From Gammaproteobacteria bacterium UBA3067 (GTDB lineage Bacteria; Pseudomonadota; Gammaproteobacteria; Pseudomonadales; UBA3067), in contig DFBZ01000162.1 of NCBI GenBank assembly GCA_002366835.1, forward strand, positions 1,052 to 16,688: a stretch of 15,637 bases of DNA, written 5' to 3'. Position numbers and translations under genes: made by a program. Under the pieces are notes generated by a model. It was not told the DNA's origin. It ran no database searches and was given only the letters and a program-made list of their open reading frames with translations. Position 1 is the stretch's first letter, and each line of letters opens with the position of its first letter. Of this stretch, positions 6,464-14,070 are shown in pieces.

Positions 6464-7238
6464 TTTTAAAATCCGTATAGAGGGGACGTTTCTATTTTTT
6501 CCACATTTTTGGGGTTTCGTCGGCCATACAAGAAGCCACATAAACGCCGTAGCCTGAGTTTAAACGATATCTAGGCCTGGCAGGTGGCTGAAACCCGCTG
6601 AGTTGCACCAGATACAAGGTGAAATTAAGCGAAAATACGGACGACTCCATGGGCGAGGGAGGTAGAGCAACGCAGGATGTCAAAACCGAGTTTACACGCG
6701 TCTCTTTCCTTATAGTAAATGAGCAAGTCCTACCCTGTGAAACGCTTCGGGTACGTTGAGCACGATTTTACTAAAAGTGCCCAAGGCATTCGCTGTGCTC
6801 ACGGGGCAGACTTTAGGTACCTTAAACGGCGCCCTAGGTGGCTAAGTCAGTAGAATTCCAATCCGACTAATCAGTCAAGTTCGGCGGCGTAATTATAGGG
6901 CTCTCAGGTAGTGAAGCAAGTGACCAGCGGGTTAATGTTAATAATTTTCCTTTTGTCCGCATAGTGGGCATTATGCTTTTAGGCTGTCATCCCTATTTAT
7001 GCCAATAAAACTAATGGCTTACGTCGTAAATTGATGCAGAAAGCCAAAGCCGAGTGTACAAGGGCTACATGAGGAGTTGAGTACGGAGCTGACACCGCTA
7101 TCGGGTAAAAAGGTAATTTTTAGAGGTGCCCTTCTATAGCCTTACTTAACCTCTTATCATCACGTGGCGCCTTCCCCGAGTTTTTTACTGCCTGAGCCAC
7201 ACCCTGTATACGCGTCATTCCAAACCCTTGGAAAATCT
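6464..7238. other. Gene-free region upstream of the C39 operon
   Basis: About 775 bases between the divergent C39 operon and copy 2 of the transposase-like repeat. I find no credible gene. It contains CTAGGCCTGGCA (6571-6582), also found at 3938-3949, and a 63-codon minus-strand frame (6492-6683) that has no ribosome site or recognisable motif. Short broken peptides such as NGLRRKLMQKAKAE (near 7005-7055) suggest decayed coding DNA, but the parent gene cannot be named. The promoter of the C39 operon should lie in the first 100 bases, yet no convincing -35/-10 pair is visible. Confidence 0.5.
6571..6582. repeat. Near-palindromic word shared by two operon upstream regions (copy B)
   Basis: CTAGGCCTGGCA here and at 3938-3949 are identical. 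The core C(T/C)AGGCCT(A/G)G is a near-perfect palindrome. Both copies lie upstream of minus-strand operons, 108 and 68 bases before their start codons. It could be a shared operator or residue of a shared mobile element. Confidence 0.3.
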
Positions 7239-7424
7239 CAGGTCTTGCAATCAAACACGAGACACAGCAGGAACAAACACTCTACTTCGATGGCTTGTTC
7301 TCTAAGATTTGGGTGTGTAGCGCTCCCCGCCCTAGCAATTCCTGACTGGTTTAGCGCTCATTAATCGACAGTCAATCAGGTAGTAATAACAAAAATTCAT
7401 GCCGATATATGATTGCAAGACCTG
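7239..7424 (+). mobile_element. Degenerate REP-associated-transposase-like repeat, copy 2, with inverted ends
   Basis: A 186-base unit bounded by perfect 14-base inverted repeats: CAGGTCTTGCAATC (7239-7252) and GATTGCAAGACCTG (7411-7424). Weaker pairing continues outward (GAAAATC left, GAGTTTTC right, with a 3-4 base offset). Inside lies an ATG beginning MACSLRFG, like the MARPLRIE start of Y1/REP-associated transposases, soon out of frame. The size and ends suit a MITE-like internal-deletion derivative. The 5' 145 bases match copy 1. No intact transposase is in the window. Confidence 0.6.
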
Positions 7425-7573
7425 AACGGAGTTTTCTAATGGCTGCCCCCATTTTTGTTCTCTGAATTTCTCGCTAGTCTGATCTAACCTCACGCGTTAA
7501 ACAGACTTCATACTGCGCTTTAGGAGTACAATTACTATGTATACACCTAAATAGACAAATACGAGCGACGGAC

Positions 7574-9241
7574 ATGGAAAAGCAACGCGCTAATGTGGTG
7601 GATGTAGTAGCAGAATTCCTTTTTTATGGTGAAGTAAGCATAGATAAGGGACGAATTGTCGCTATTGATGTGCTTGGAGACGAACAACCAAGCCAGCCCT
7701 ACCTTTTGCCGGGTTTTGTGGATGCCCACGTGCACATTGAAAGCTCGATGTTAATGCCCGATGAGTTTGCTTTCGCAGCGTTAGAGAAAGGTACCTTGGC
7801 GTCGGTATCTGCCCCCCATGAAATCGCCAATGTGTTAGGTGCCGAGGGCTTGCAATTAATGCAGCGGCGCTCGGCGTTAACGCCATTTAAAATTCTCTTT
7901 GGGGCACCTTCTTGTGTACCTGCTACGCCATTTGAAACGGCTGGCGCTACAGTCAATGTTCAGGACATACATCAATTGTTTGCATCGGGGGATGCAGGTT
8001 ATCTGTCAGAAGTGATGAACTTTCCTGGCGTATTAAACAATGACCCTGAGCTTATGAAAAAAATTGCAGCGGCAAAAGCGATGGATTTGCCTATTGATGG
8101 CCATGCCCCTGGCCTCAAAGGTGATGCCGCTGCTAAGTATGCCAGCGCCGGTATTACGACAGATCATGAATGTACGAGTTTACAGGAAGCCCATGATAAA
8201 TTGGCTGTAGGAATGTCGATACTCATTCGAGAAGGCTCCGCCGCTAAAGACTTTCCGGTGCCGCATCCATTGCTTTCCAGTCATCCTGATAGCGTGATGT
8301 TATGCAGTGATGATAAACATCCGGATGACCTGCTGGAAAGCCATATTCGGGAACAGGTAATAAGAGCATTGTTGTTAGGGCATTCCCTATTTAATGTATT
8401 GCGAGCAGCCACCTTTAATCCCGTTACACATTATGGAATATCGTTAGGGCTGTTACAGGTGGGTGATACATTTGATGCAATATTGGTTCGAGATCTTAAT
8501 GACTTTTATATTACATCAGCATGGATAAATGGTAAGCAGGTGGTAAAGAACGAGGGTTGTTTACTGCCTCATCACCCCCCAGAGTGCCTGAATAATTTTA
8601 TGGCAGAAGCTGTCACGGTTGAGACCTTACGTTTGCCACACCCAGGCTTACCGTGCCGTGTTATTGTGGCCCATGATGGGCAATTGCTAACGCGCCAGCA
8701 AATTTTTCCGATGCCTGAAAAGAATGGCATGGTAGAGGCCGATCTCGATAATGATGTGCTTTTTCTCACGGTGACAAATCGTTATCACTCAGTACCCCCC
8801 GTGGTGGCTTTGGTCAAAGGGTTTGGATTATTAGAAGGCGCGATCGCTAGCAGCGTAGCCCATGATTCCCATAACATAGTCGCGGTGGGAACATCACCAG
8901 AATGGCTTGAAAAAGCGGTCAATGAAGTAATTCAACATAAAGGTGGCTTAGCAACGGCAAGTATCCGCGGGCTTGATAGCTTGCCTTTACCCGTGGCGGG
9001 TTTAATGAGTGACCACCCCGCGAACATTGTTGGGCCTGCTTACCGACGATTAAATGATTGCGCCCAGCAAATGGGTAGTTCGTTACACGCACCCTTTATG
9101 ACATTATCGTTTATGGCCTTGCTTGTGATACCGGAATTAAAACTAAGTGATAAAGGTTTATTTGATGGCAATCGCTTTAAGTTTTGCTCACTGGGTGTTG
9201 ATTCAAATGAGGTGTCTGAGTCCGCTATGAGTAAACATTGA
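7574..9241 (+). CDS. ade: Adenine deaminase
   Basis: Deaminates adenine to hypoxanthine and ammonia in the cytoplasm (EC 3.5.4.2). The 555-residue protein shows the amidohydrolase metal motif PGFVDAHVHIESS (His52, His54), EVMNFPGVL (Glu146), IDGHAPG (His177), TTDHE (His198-Glu199), IREGSAAKD (219-226), CSDDKHPDDLL (Asp246-Asp247) and the C-terminal family block VAHDSHN (His430), ending with IPELKLSDKGLFDG. It is slightly shorter than E. coli and Bacillus enzymes (about 577-588), the difference being at the N-terminus. One oddity: Ala80 in SAPHEIANV, where the family normally has Asp (DPHE). Only a weak ribosome site precedes the ATG, but in-frame upstream DNA has no better start. First gene of an operon with xanthine dehydrogenase; its stop TGA shares a base with the next ATG. 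No clear promoter was found upstream. Confidence 0.9.
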   Translation: MEKQRANVVDVVAEFLFYGEVSIDKGRIVAIDVLGDEQPSQPYLLPGFVDAHVHIESSMLMPDEFAFAALEKGTLASVSAPHEIANVLGAEGLQLMQRRSALTPFKILFGAPSCVPATPFETAGATVNVQDIHQLFASGDAGYLSEVMNFPGVLNNDPELMKKIAAAKAMDLPIDGHAPGLKGDAAAKYASAGITTDHECTSLQEAHDKLAVGMSILIREGSAAKDFPVPHPLLSSHPDSVMLCSDDKHPDDLLESHIREQVIRALLLGHSLFNVLRAATFNPVTHYGISLGLLQVGDTFDAILVRDLNDFYITSAWINGKQVVKNEGCLLPHHPPECLNNFMAEAVTVETLRLPHPGLPCRVIVAHDGQLLTRQQIFPMPEKNGMVEADLDNDVLFLTVTNRYHSVPPVVALVKGFGLLEGAIASSVAHDSHNIVAVGTSPEWLEKAVNEVIQHKGGLATASIRGLDSLPLPVAGLMSDHPANIVGPAYRRLNDCAQQMGSSLHAPFMTLSFMALLVIPELKLSDKGLFDGNRFKFCSLGVDSNEVSESAMSKH

Positions 9242-10680
9242 TGAGCGATAACTTCTACAATAACGACAGCGTAAATAGGCGGTTTTGGTTAAACGGCGAA
9301 GTTCAAATTATTCCTGATAAGCCCTGGCTGCTCATTGATTATTTACGTGATCATTTGCACCTGACGGGAACAAAAGCAGCATGTCGAGAAGGTGATTGTG
9401 GGTCGTGTCAGGTATTGCTTAGTGACCATTCTCAAGCAGACGTGCTGCGTTATCGCGCTCAGACAAGTTGCCTGTCGCGTGTTCAGGATATTGAAAATCA
9501 TCATCTGATTACCATTGAAGGCTTGCGGAATTATTCAACGAATAGCTTAAGCCAACTCCAAAAAATATTGGCGGATAACGGTGCTAGTCAATGTGGTTTT
9601 TGCTCACCTGGTTTGACGATGGGCGCGCTGAACTGGTTGTTAAATGGGAAGGCACTAACCATCGAAGAAGGTGAGCACTGGATCAATGGTAACTTGTGCC
9701 GTTGCACCGGCTATATGGGACAACGGCGTGCTATTGCGGAGATTGTGAGTGTCTATGCTGAAGCGCTTATGGCGAGTAGAGATCGTCTGCAAACATTAAT
9801 TGATCTTGAGTTATTTCCTCAGTTTTCCACAATGCCATTGCTGCTTGAAGCCTCCAATAAAATATTGGGTGGTGGAACTGATCGCTATTTGCATCAACCA
9901 GTTTCTATGTGGGCAAAAAATGAAGTCTGCAAGACTGATAACGATGAGCTTGTTTTTAAAGAAACACAAAACTCACTAATACTTAATGCCTGCGTTCCGA
10001 TCCAACAAATAGCAGAAGCACTAGAAGTGGCTGGAAAATTTTCGGCTTTTAAGAAATTTAATCATCTATTTGCATCCTTGCCGGTGCGCAATCAAGCAAC
10101 GCTAGGTGGGAATTTAGCGAATGCCTCACCCATAGGCGATGGCATTACATTTTTGATGGCTCTCGATGCAACTGTTTGTACTAACCTACAATCAGTTTCT
10201 ATAAACGATTTTTTTATTGGCTTCAAACAAACAGTTTTAAAGCCTGGTGAAATTATTCAGTGGGTTGAGATTCCGCTATCGCAGATCGACTCGTGTGAAG
10301 GGACGCCAAAGGTGCATGTTACATTTGATAAAGTCAGTCGTCGTGGAACTACGGATATTGCCGTGGTGAATTGTGCAGCCAGTTGGCAATTGGAAAATGG
10401 AATAGTTAAACGAGCCCTGCTTGTGGTGGGAGGTGCATCACCTATCCCTGTGCGGCTGCCAACTATAGAAAAGGCGATGGTTGGCTTATGTATTAATGAT
10501 ATTAATAACAGTGCGGAAAAAATATCACACTATTTGAATCAGTCTTTACAAGAATATTTGTCGCCAATATCTGATCAACGTGGTAGTGCAAACTATCGAC
10601 GATTACTGGCTAATCAATTGGTATTAGCCCAATGGCACAACCTTGCTGAGCTTCACGGAGGCAATAGTGACGGAGCGTGA
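9241..10680 (+). CDS. xdhA: Xanthine dehydrogenase small subunit (2Fe-2S and FAD)
   Basis: Electron-transfer subunit that passes electrons from the Mo site to FAD and NAD+. With the ATG at 9241 it has 479 residues. The first plant-type 2Fe-2S site is Cys48, Cys53, Cys56 (CREGDCGSC) and Cys77. The second, helical 2Fe-2S site is QCGFCSPG (Cys118, Cys121) with LCRCTGY (Cys153, Cys155). The FAD domain starts near 205 with KILGGGTD and has ASLPVRNQATLGGNLANASPIGD (278-300). The C-terminal CO dehydrogenase flavoprotein-like domain follows to the end. All ligands are present. The ATG overlaps the ade stop (TGATG); a TTG one codon earlier at 9238 is possible but less likely. Reading continues 14 bases into xdhB. 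Length and domain order match the bacterial two-subunit XdhA. Confidence 0.93.
   Translation: MSDNFYNNDSVNRRFWLNGEVQIIPDKPWLLIDYLRDHLHLTGTKAACREGDCGSCQVLLSDHSQADVLRYRAQTSCLSRVQDIENHHLITIEGLRNYSTNSLSQLQKILADNGASQCGFCSPGLTMGALNWLLNGKALTIEEGEHWINGNLCRCTGYMGQRRAIAEIVSVYAEALMASRDRLQTLIDLELFPQFSTMPLLLEASNKILGGGTDRYLHQPVSMWAKNEVCKTDNDELVFKETQNSLILNACVPIQQIAEALEVAGKFSAFKKFNHLFASLPVRNQATLGGNLANASPIGDGITFLMALDATVCTNLQSVSINDFFIGFKQTVLKPGEIIQWVEIPLSQIDSCEGTPKVHVTFDKVSRRGTTDIAVVNCAASWQLENGIVKRALLVVGGASPIPVRLPTIEKAMVGLCINDINNSAEKISHYLNQSLQEYLSPISDQRGSANYRRLLANQLVLAQWHNLAELHGGNSDGA
10657..10661 (+). promoter_or_regulatory. Ribosome binding site fixing the xdhB GTG start
   Basis: GGAGG inside the end of xdhA, 5 bases before GTG at 10667. 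It decides for that GTG over the upstream in-frame TTG at 10643, which has no such site. Confidence 0.8.
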
Positions 10681-12949
10681 GAGCTATCGCCATGTTACGG
10701 GGCGATCACAATATGTTGATGACCTTCCGGTTCCTGAACATTGTTTGTTTGCTGCCGTTGTAAGCTCTCCCATTGCAAATGGAACACTGCTGGCCATTGA
10801 TAGCCAACAAGCCAAATTACAACCAGGCGTGGTGTCGGTTATTTCTGCGATTGATATACCAGGAGATAATCAAATTGGTGAAATTGTCCCTGATGAACAG
10901 TTGCTGGCAGAAAAACAATTACGCTTTATCGGAAAGCCAGTAGCATTAGTGTTGGCGGAAACTCCCTCGCAAGCACGCCATGGGGCATCGTGTGTGACCT
11001 TGTCTTATGAGGTTACAGAACCGATATTAGATGCCCGCACGGCTTATCGGGCAGGCAGTACGTTTGGTGAGCCGCGATGCTTTCAAAAAGGGGATACAGC
11101 GAGTGTATTTAAAGATGCCCCCTGGATAGTAGAAGGTGATGTCGATACCCACGCCCAAGAGCATCTGTATTTTGAAACGCAAGCGGCGCTAGCAATCCCG
11201 TCGGATGACAATCGAATAAAATTATTTTGTGCCAGTCAAAGCCCGAGTGCGGTGCAGAAATTTACTGCGCGAGTTTTAGGGTTGGCAATGAATGCGGTGG
11301 AAGTAGAAGTGCCTCGTTTGGGTGGTGCCTTTGGTGGCAAAGAAGAACAAGCCAAACCTTGGGCACTAATGGCCGCATTGGGGGCACATATTTCGCGGCG
11401 GCCGGTAAAGTTAGTGCTGAATCGCCAAGAAGATATGCGCTGGACAGGTAAGCGTCACCCCTATAGTGCACATTATCGTTTGGCGGCGGATAAACAAGGG
11501 CACTTGCTTGCTTACGAAGTAAGGTTTCTACAAGATGGTGGTGCAGTAGCAGACTTGTCCACTGCGATATTGGAGCGAACGTTATTTCACGCAACAAATG
11601 CTTATGCTATCCCTAATGTTACTGTGAATGCGCTTAGTTGTCGCACACACCATCCGTCAAATACTGCTTTTCGTGGGTTTGGTGCACCCCAAGCGATTTT
11701 CGCATTGGAAAGCGCTATTGATCATCTTGCACATACAATGAAAATGCATCGCTGGAAAATTCAGCATAAAAACCTACTCACACCGGGTTATACCTTTGAT
11801 TATGGCATGACCGTAAAAACGGATGCATTACAACAGTGCTGGCAACGCCTATGGGACGACAAATGTTTAGCCCAGCGTTTTTCGGATATTGAAACGGAAA
11901 ATAAAACCGCTGCTCGATATAAAAAGGCACTAGCGCTAACACCATTGTGTTTTGGTATTTCTTTTACCGCGACACATTTAAACCAGGCCAGTGTGAATGT
12001 GAATATATACACAGATGGCAGCATTGGTTTAGCAATTAGTGCGGTTGAAATGGGGCAAGGGGTCACAGAAAAAATGCGTGTTATCGCTGCCCGAGTTTTT
12101 ACGCTTTCTATCGATAAAATTCGAGTGGATTATACCAATAGCAGCAAAACTGCCAATATGCCGCCCACTGCAGCAAGTGTAGGTGGTGATTTAAGTGGCA
12201 TGGCTCTCATGCATGCTTGTGAGAACTTGAAAAACCGATTACTCCATTTTGCTGCCCAACGACTTAATACCAGCTATGAAAATACGCTATTGAAAGAAGG
12301 TGTATTTACCGACGCTGAAACGTCAACATCGTTGATAGCGTGGGACACGCTGATCAATACAGCTTATCTAGAGCGTATAAGCTTGTCAGAACAGTGCTTT
12401 TATGCAACGCCCGATCTTTATTTTGATAGAGTCAAAGAGCAAGGCAAACCTTTTTCTTATCATGTTTATGGTGTTAGTGCGATTGAATGCACGCTCGACA
12501 GCCTTCTTGGTGTTTATAAAATTGATCATATCGATGTCGTGTATGACTTGGGAGAGTCTCTTGACCCCGTGATTGACCAAGGGCAAATGGAAGGTGGCTT
12601 GGTGCAGGGTGTGGGTTATGCAACCATGGAGGAAATAGCGTGGGATGATAACGGTACATTGCTTACGGATAGTTTTGCGACCTACAAAATCCCTGACTTA
12701 TTACATTCACCAGAAATTTCGGTTGAATTTATATCCTCAAAAAGTAATCCCAACGGACCTTTTAGCGCCAAGGCTATTGGTGAACCACCATTTTTATTGG
12801 GTTTGGGGACTTACTTTGCGGTGACCGATGCCATTCGTTCTTATACTGGTGAGGCATCGATTAACTATCAATTACCCATAAGCCCTGAGCGCGTATTGCT
12901 AGCCCTCTATCCTGATTTTCAAACAGAGCCAGCTGTTGATCCCCTTTAG
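10667..12949 (+). CDS. xdhB: Xanthine dehydrogenase large subunit (molybdopterin-binding)
   Basis: Catalytic subunit that hydroxylates hypoxanthine to xanthine and urate at a Mo-pterin centre. From the GTG it has 760 residues, normal for bacterial XdhB. Visible family motifs are FCASQSPSAVQ (Gln191), LGGAFGGKE (Glu226), NTAFRGFGAPQ (Arg336), EMGQGV, PPTAASVGGD and KAIGEPPFLLG (Glu706). Glu226, Arg336 and Glu706 correspond to the bovine substrate and catalytic residues Glu802, Arg880 and Glu1261, which supports true purine specificity over a generic aldehyde oxidase. The gene overlaps xdhA by 14 bases and the next gene by 14 bases, so all are probably translated from one message. The cofactor-inserting chaperone XdhC is not in the window and must be encoded elsewhere. 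Confidence 0.93.
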   Translation: MTERESYRHVTGRSQYVDDLPVPEHCLFAAVVSSPIANGTLLAIDSQQAKLQPGVVSVISAIDIPGDNQIGEIVPDEQLLAEKQLRFIGKPVALVLAETPSQARHGASCVTLSYEVTEPILDARTAYRAGSTFGEPRCFQKGDTASVFKDAPWIVEGDVDTHAQEHLYFETQAALAIPSDDNRIKLFCASQSPSAVQKFTARVLGLAMNAVEVEVPRLGGAFGGKEEQAKPWALMAALGAHISRRPVKLVLNRQEDMRWTGKRHPYSAHYRLAADKQGHLLAYEVRFLQDGGAVADLSTAILERTLFHATNAYAIPNVTVNALSCRTHHPSNTAFRGFGAPQAIFALESAIDHLAHTMKMHRWKIQHKNLLTPGYTFDYGMTVKTDALQQCWQRLWDDKCLAQRFSDIETENKTAARYKKALALTPLCFGISFTATHLNQASVNVNIYTDGSIGLAISAVEMGQGVTEKMRVIAARVFTLSIDKIRVDYTNSSKTANMPPTAASVGGDLSGMALMHACENLKNRLLHFAAQRLNTSYENTLLKEGVFTDAETSTSLIAWDTLINTAYLERISLSEQCFYATPDLYFDRVKEQGKPFSYHVYGVSAIECTLDSLLGVYKIDHIDVVYDLGESLDPVIDQGQMEGGLVQGVGYATMEEIAWDDNGTLLTDSFATYKIPDLLHSPEISVEFISSKSNPNGPFSAKAIGEPPFLLGLGTYFAVTDAIRSYTGEASINYQLPISPERVLLALYPDFQTEPAVDPL

Positions 12950-13490
12950 TAAAATCTATCAACGTAAAGATATTATCACTGGCATGCTGATTTATGGTGT
13001 GGGAGATACGATCGCTGCACTGCTGTCAGGAGAATTTGTTTTACTGCGATTGATCGGTATGAGTTTCGTAGGTGCGTTGATTTATGGTGCTGAAATCCCC
13101 TACTATTTTCGATGGGTAGATAAAAGAACTCAAAACCATAAAGCTCAGGAAAAAAATCTGAAAAGCAGCGAGGGTAAGCATAAAAATTTGCTGGTGTTAC
13201 GACAACCTTGGAAACGTTCGCTGCACCGAACCTTGCTGGCGATGCTATATTTTAACCCACTGTGGGTAATGCGTCACTTGGTGTTTATTACTCTGTTTAG
13301 TGGCGCCATTGATTCTGTTTCGCTTTCGTTATTTCATGTCGCATTGCATAGCTTCTTGATTGCGATCCCGATAACAGCTACTGCCAATTTATTCATTCAG
13401 AATATTATCCCACTAACGTACCGCTTTATGGCGAGTGCTTTTTTCTCCTGCAGTATGGCCATCTATTATCCACTGATGTCATCTTTTTGA
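12936..13490 (+). CDS. Mpv17/PMP22-like inner-membrane protein, coupled to xdhB
   Basis: A 184-residue membrane protein with about four hydrophobic segments (approximately 13-30, 33-56, 113-130, 135-157) plus a hydrophobic tail and a basic loop at 62-98. The start YQRKDIITGMLIYGVGDTIAAL resembles the Mpv17/PMP22 opening (…T-x-G-x-L-x-x-x-GD-x-x-AQ), and NLFIQNIIPLTYRF…YYPLMSS resembles the family end (F-x-x-VP-x-x-x-R…YLS). Similarity is by eye only. The family is mainly eukaryotic organelle membrane proteins of debated channel function. The start is TTG with a weak AGAG 7 bases upstream, overlapping xdhB by 14 bases. An ATG at 12984 is the alternative, but it would cut off the family-like N-terminus. 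Position suggests a role in purine uptake, urate export or membrane protection from the oxidase; this is inference. Confidence 0.5.
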   Translation: MIPFSKIYQRKDIITGMLIYGVGDTIAALLSGEFVLLRLIGMSFVGALIYGAEIPYYFRWVDKRTQNHKAQEKNLKSSEGKHKNLLVLRQPWKRSLHRTLLAMLYFNPLWVMRHLVFITLFSGAIDSVSLSLFHVALHSFLIAIPITATANLFIQNIIPLTYRFMASAFFSCSMAIYYPLMSSF

Positions 13491-13568
13491 GGGGTATTGG
13501 ATAAAACCATGGCGTTATTGTTTATTGTTTGCACTCAATGTGAGTAATCGTTCAACAAATATTCCGAT

Positions 13569-13724
13569 ATGGATGCTGAAGTTGGTGTTTTTAGTTTTAG
13601 TAAGGCCAAGGGGTGCAACAAGTCAGCGCTGGGAATTGAGACGACCCAGGGCTCCCTGGCACACTCTTCGTTAACTGAGTACTGCCAGGATAAAGACACC
13701 AATATTGGACTCTACAGCTTTTAA
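13569..13724 (+). CDS. Possible 51-residue small ORF, doubtful
   Basis: ATG to TAA, beginning MDAEVGVFSFSKAKG and ending NIGLYSF. There is no ribosome site and no recognisable motif, and it overlaps strong hairpins, so it may be chance. It is recorded only because nothing else explains this stretch. Confidence 0.12.
   Translation: MDAEVGVFSFSKAKGCNKSALGIETTQGSLAHSSLTEYCQDKDTNIGLYSF
13646..13689. other. Overlapping, mutually exclusive hairpins
   Basis: CCAGGG-CT-CCCTGG (13646-13659) is a perfect 6-base stem. CCTGGCA (13655-13661) can instead pair with TGCCAGG (13683-13689), with ACTC/GAGT (13663-13666 with 13677-13680) inside. The two share 13655-13659, so only one can form at a time. No T-run follows. 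Confidence 0.45.
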
Positions 13725-14002
13725 AATTCCACACACAGAAGTGGAACTCCCACCTGGCGCCACCGTTAGCGCACCCAAACAGACAAGCTCTTGCTTGTTA
13801 GATTATTTATCCCATCCGCAGGTCGGGTAAAGCATAATCCAAAATATCATCCCTGAATAACGCTCGCTTGGCTTTAAAATCTCACTCCATGCAATGGAAC
13901 AATTTAGAAAATGCAAACACGAAAATATATTCGTTATTTTACGGATGGCTACGAAACGTTTACCAGTCCAGAATCAATTTCGAGATGTGGCAATATGTCG
14001 CA

Positions 14003-14032
14003 TTGACATCAGTTTAACCAAAAGCCTACTAT
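14003..14032 (+). promoter_or_regulatory. Sigma70 promoter of the peroxidase gene
   Basis: TTGACA (14003-14008), an 18-base spacer and TACTAT (14027-14032) make a near-consensus sigma70 promoter, giving a start near 14039 and a 5' leader of about 30 bases. A consensus TATAAT also lies at 14049-14054, but no -35 is spaced for it. Confidence 0.65.
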
Positions 14033-14070
14033 GCTAACATCAGTATTTTATAATGTGATAGGTATTTGTC

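Larger units (their letters stand above)
13491..14070. other. Spacer between the purine operon and the peroxidase gene
   Basis: About 580 bases without a convincing gene. It holds overlapping GC-rich hairpins (13646-13689), a low-confidence 51-codon frame (13569-13724) and the promoter of the peroxidase gene (14003-14032). No intrinsic terminator with a T-run is seen after the purine operon. Confidence 0.6.

Noticed and set aside
6464..6541. Upstream ATG start for the C39 peptidase at 6541
   Set aside because: It adds 26 charged and polar residues before the signal peptide; the ATG at 6463 begins a normal one.
6492..6683. 63-codon minus-strand frame upstream of the C39 gene
   Set aside because: No ribosome site, no motif, and it overlaps the expected promoter region; treated as chance.
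10643..10666. TTG start for xdhB at 10643
   Set aside because: The GGAGG at 10657-10661 is placed 5 bases before the GTG at 10667, which is clearly the better start.
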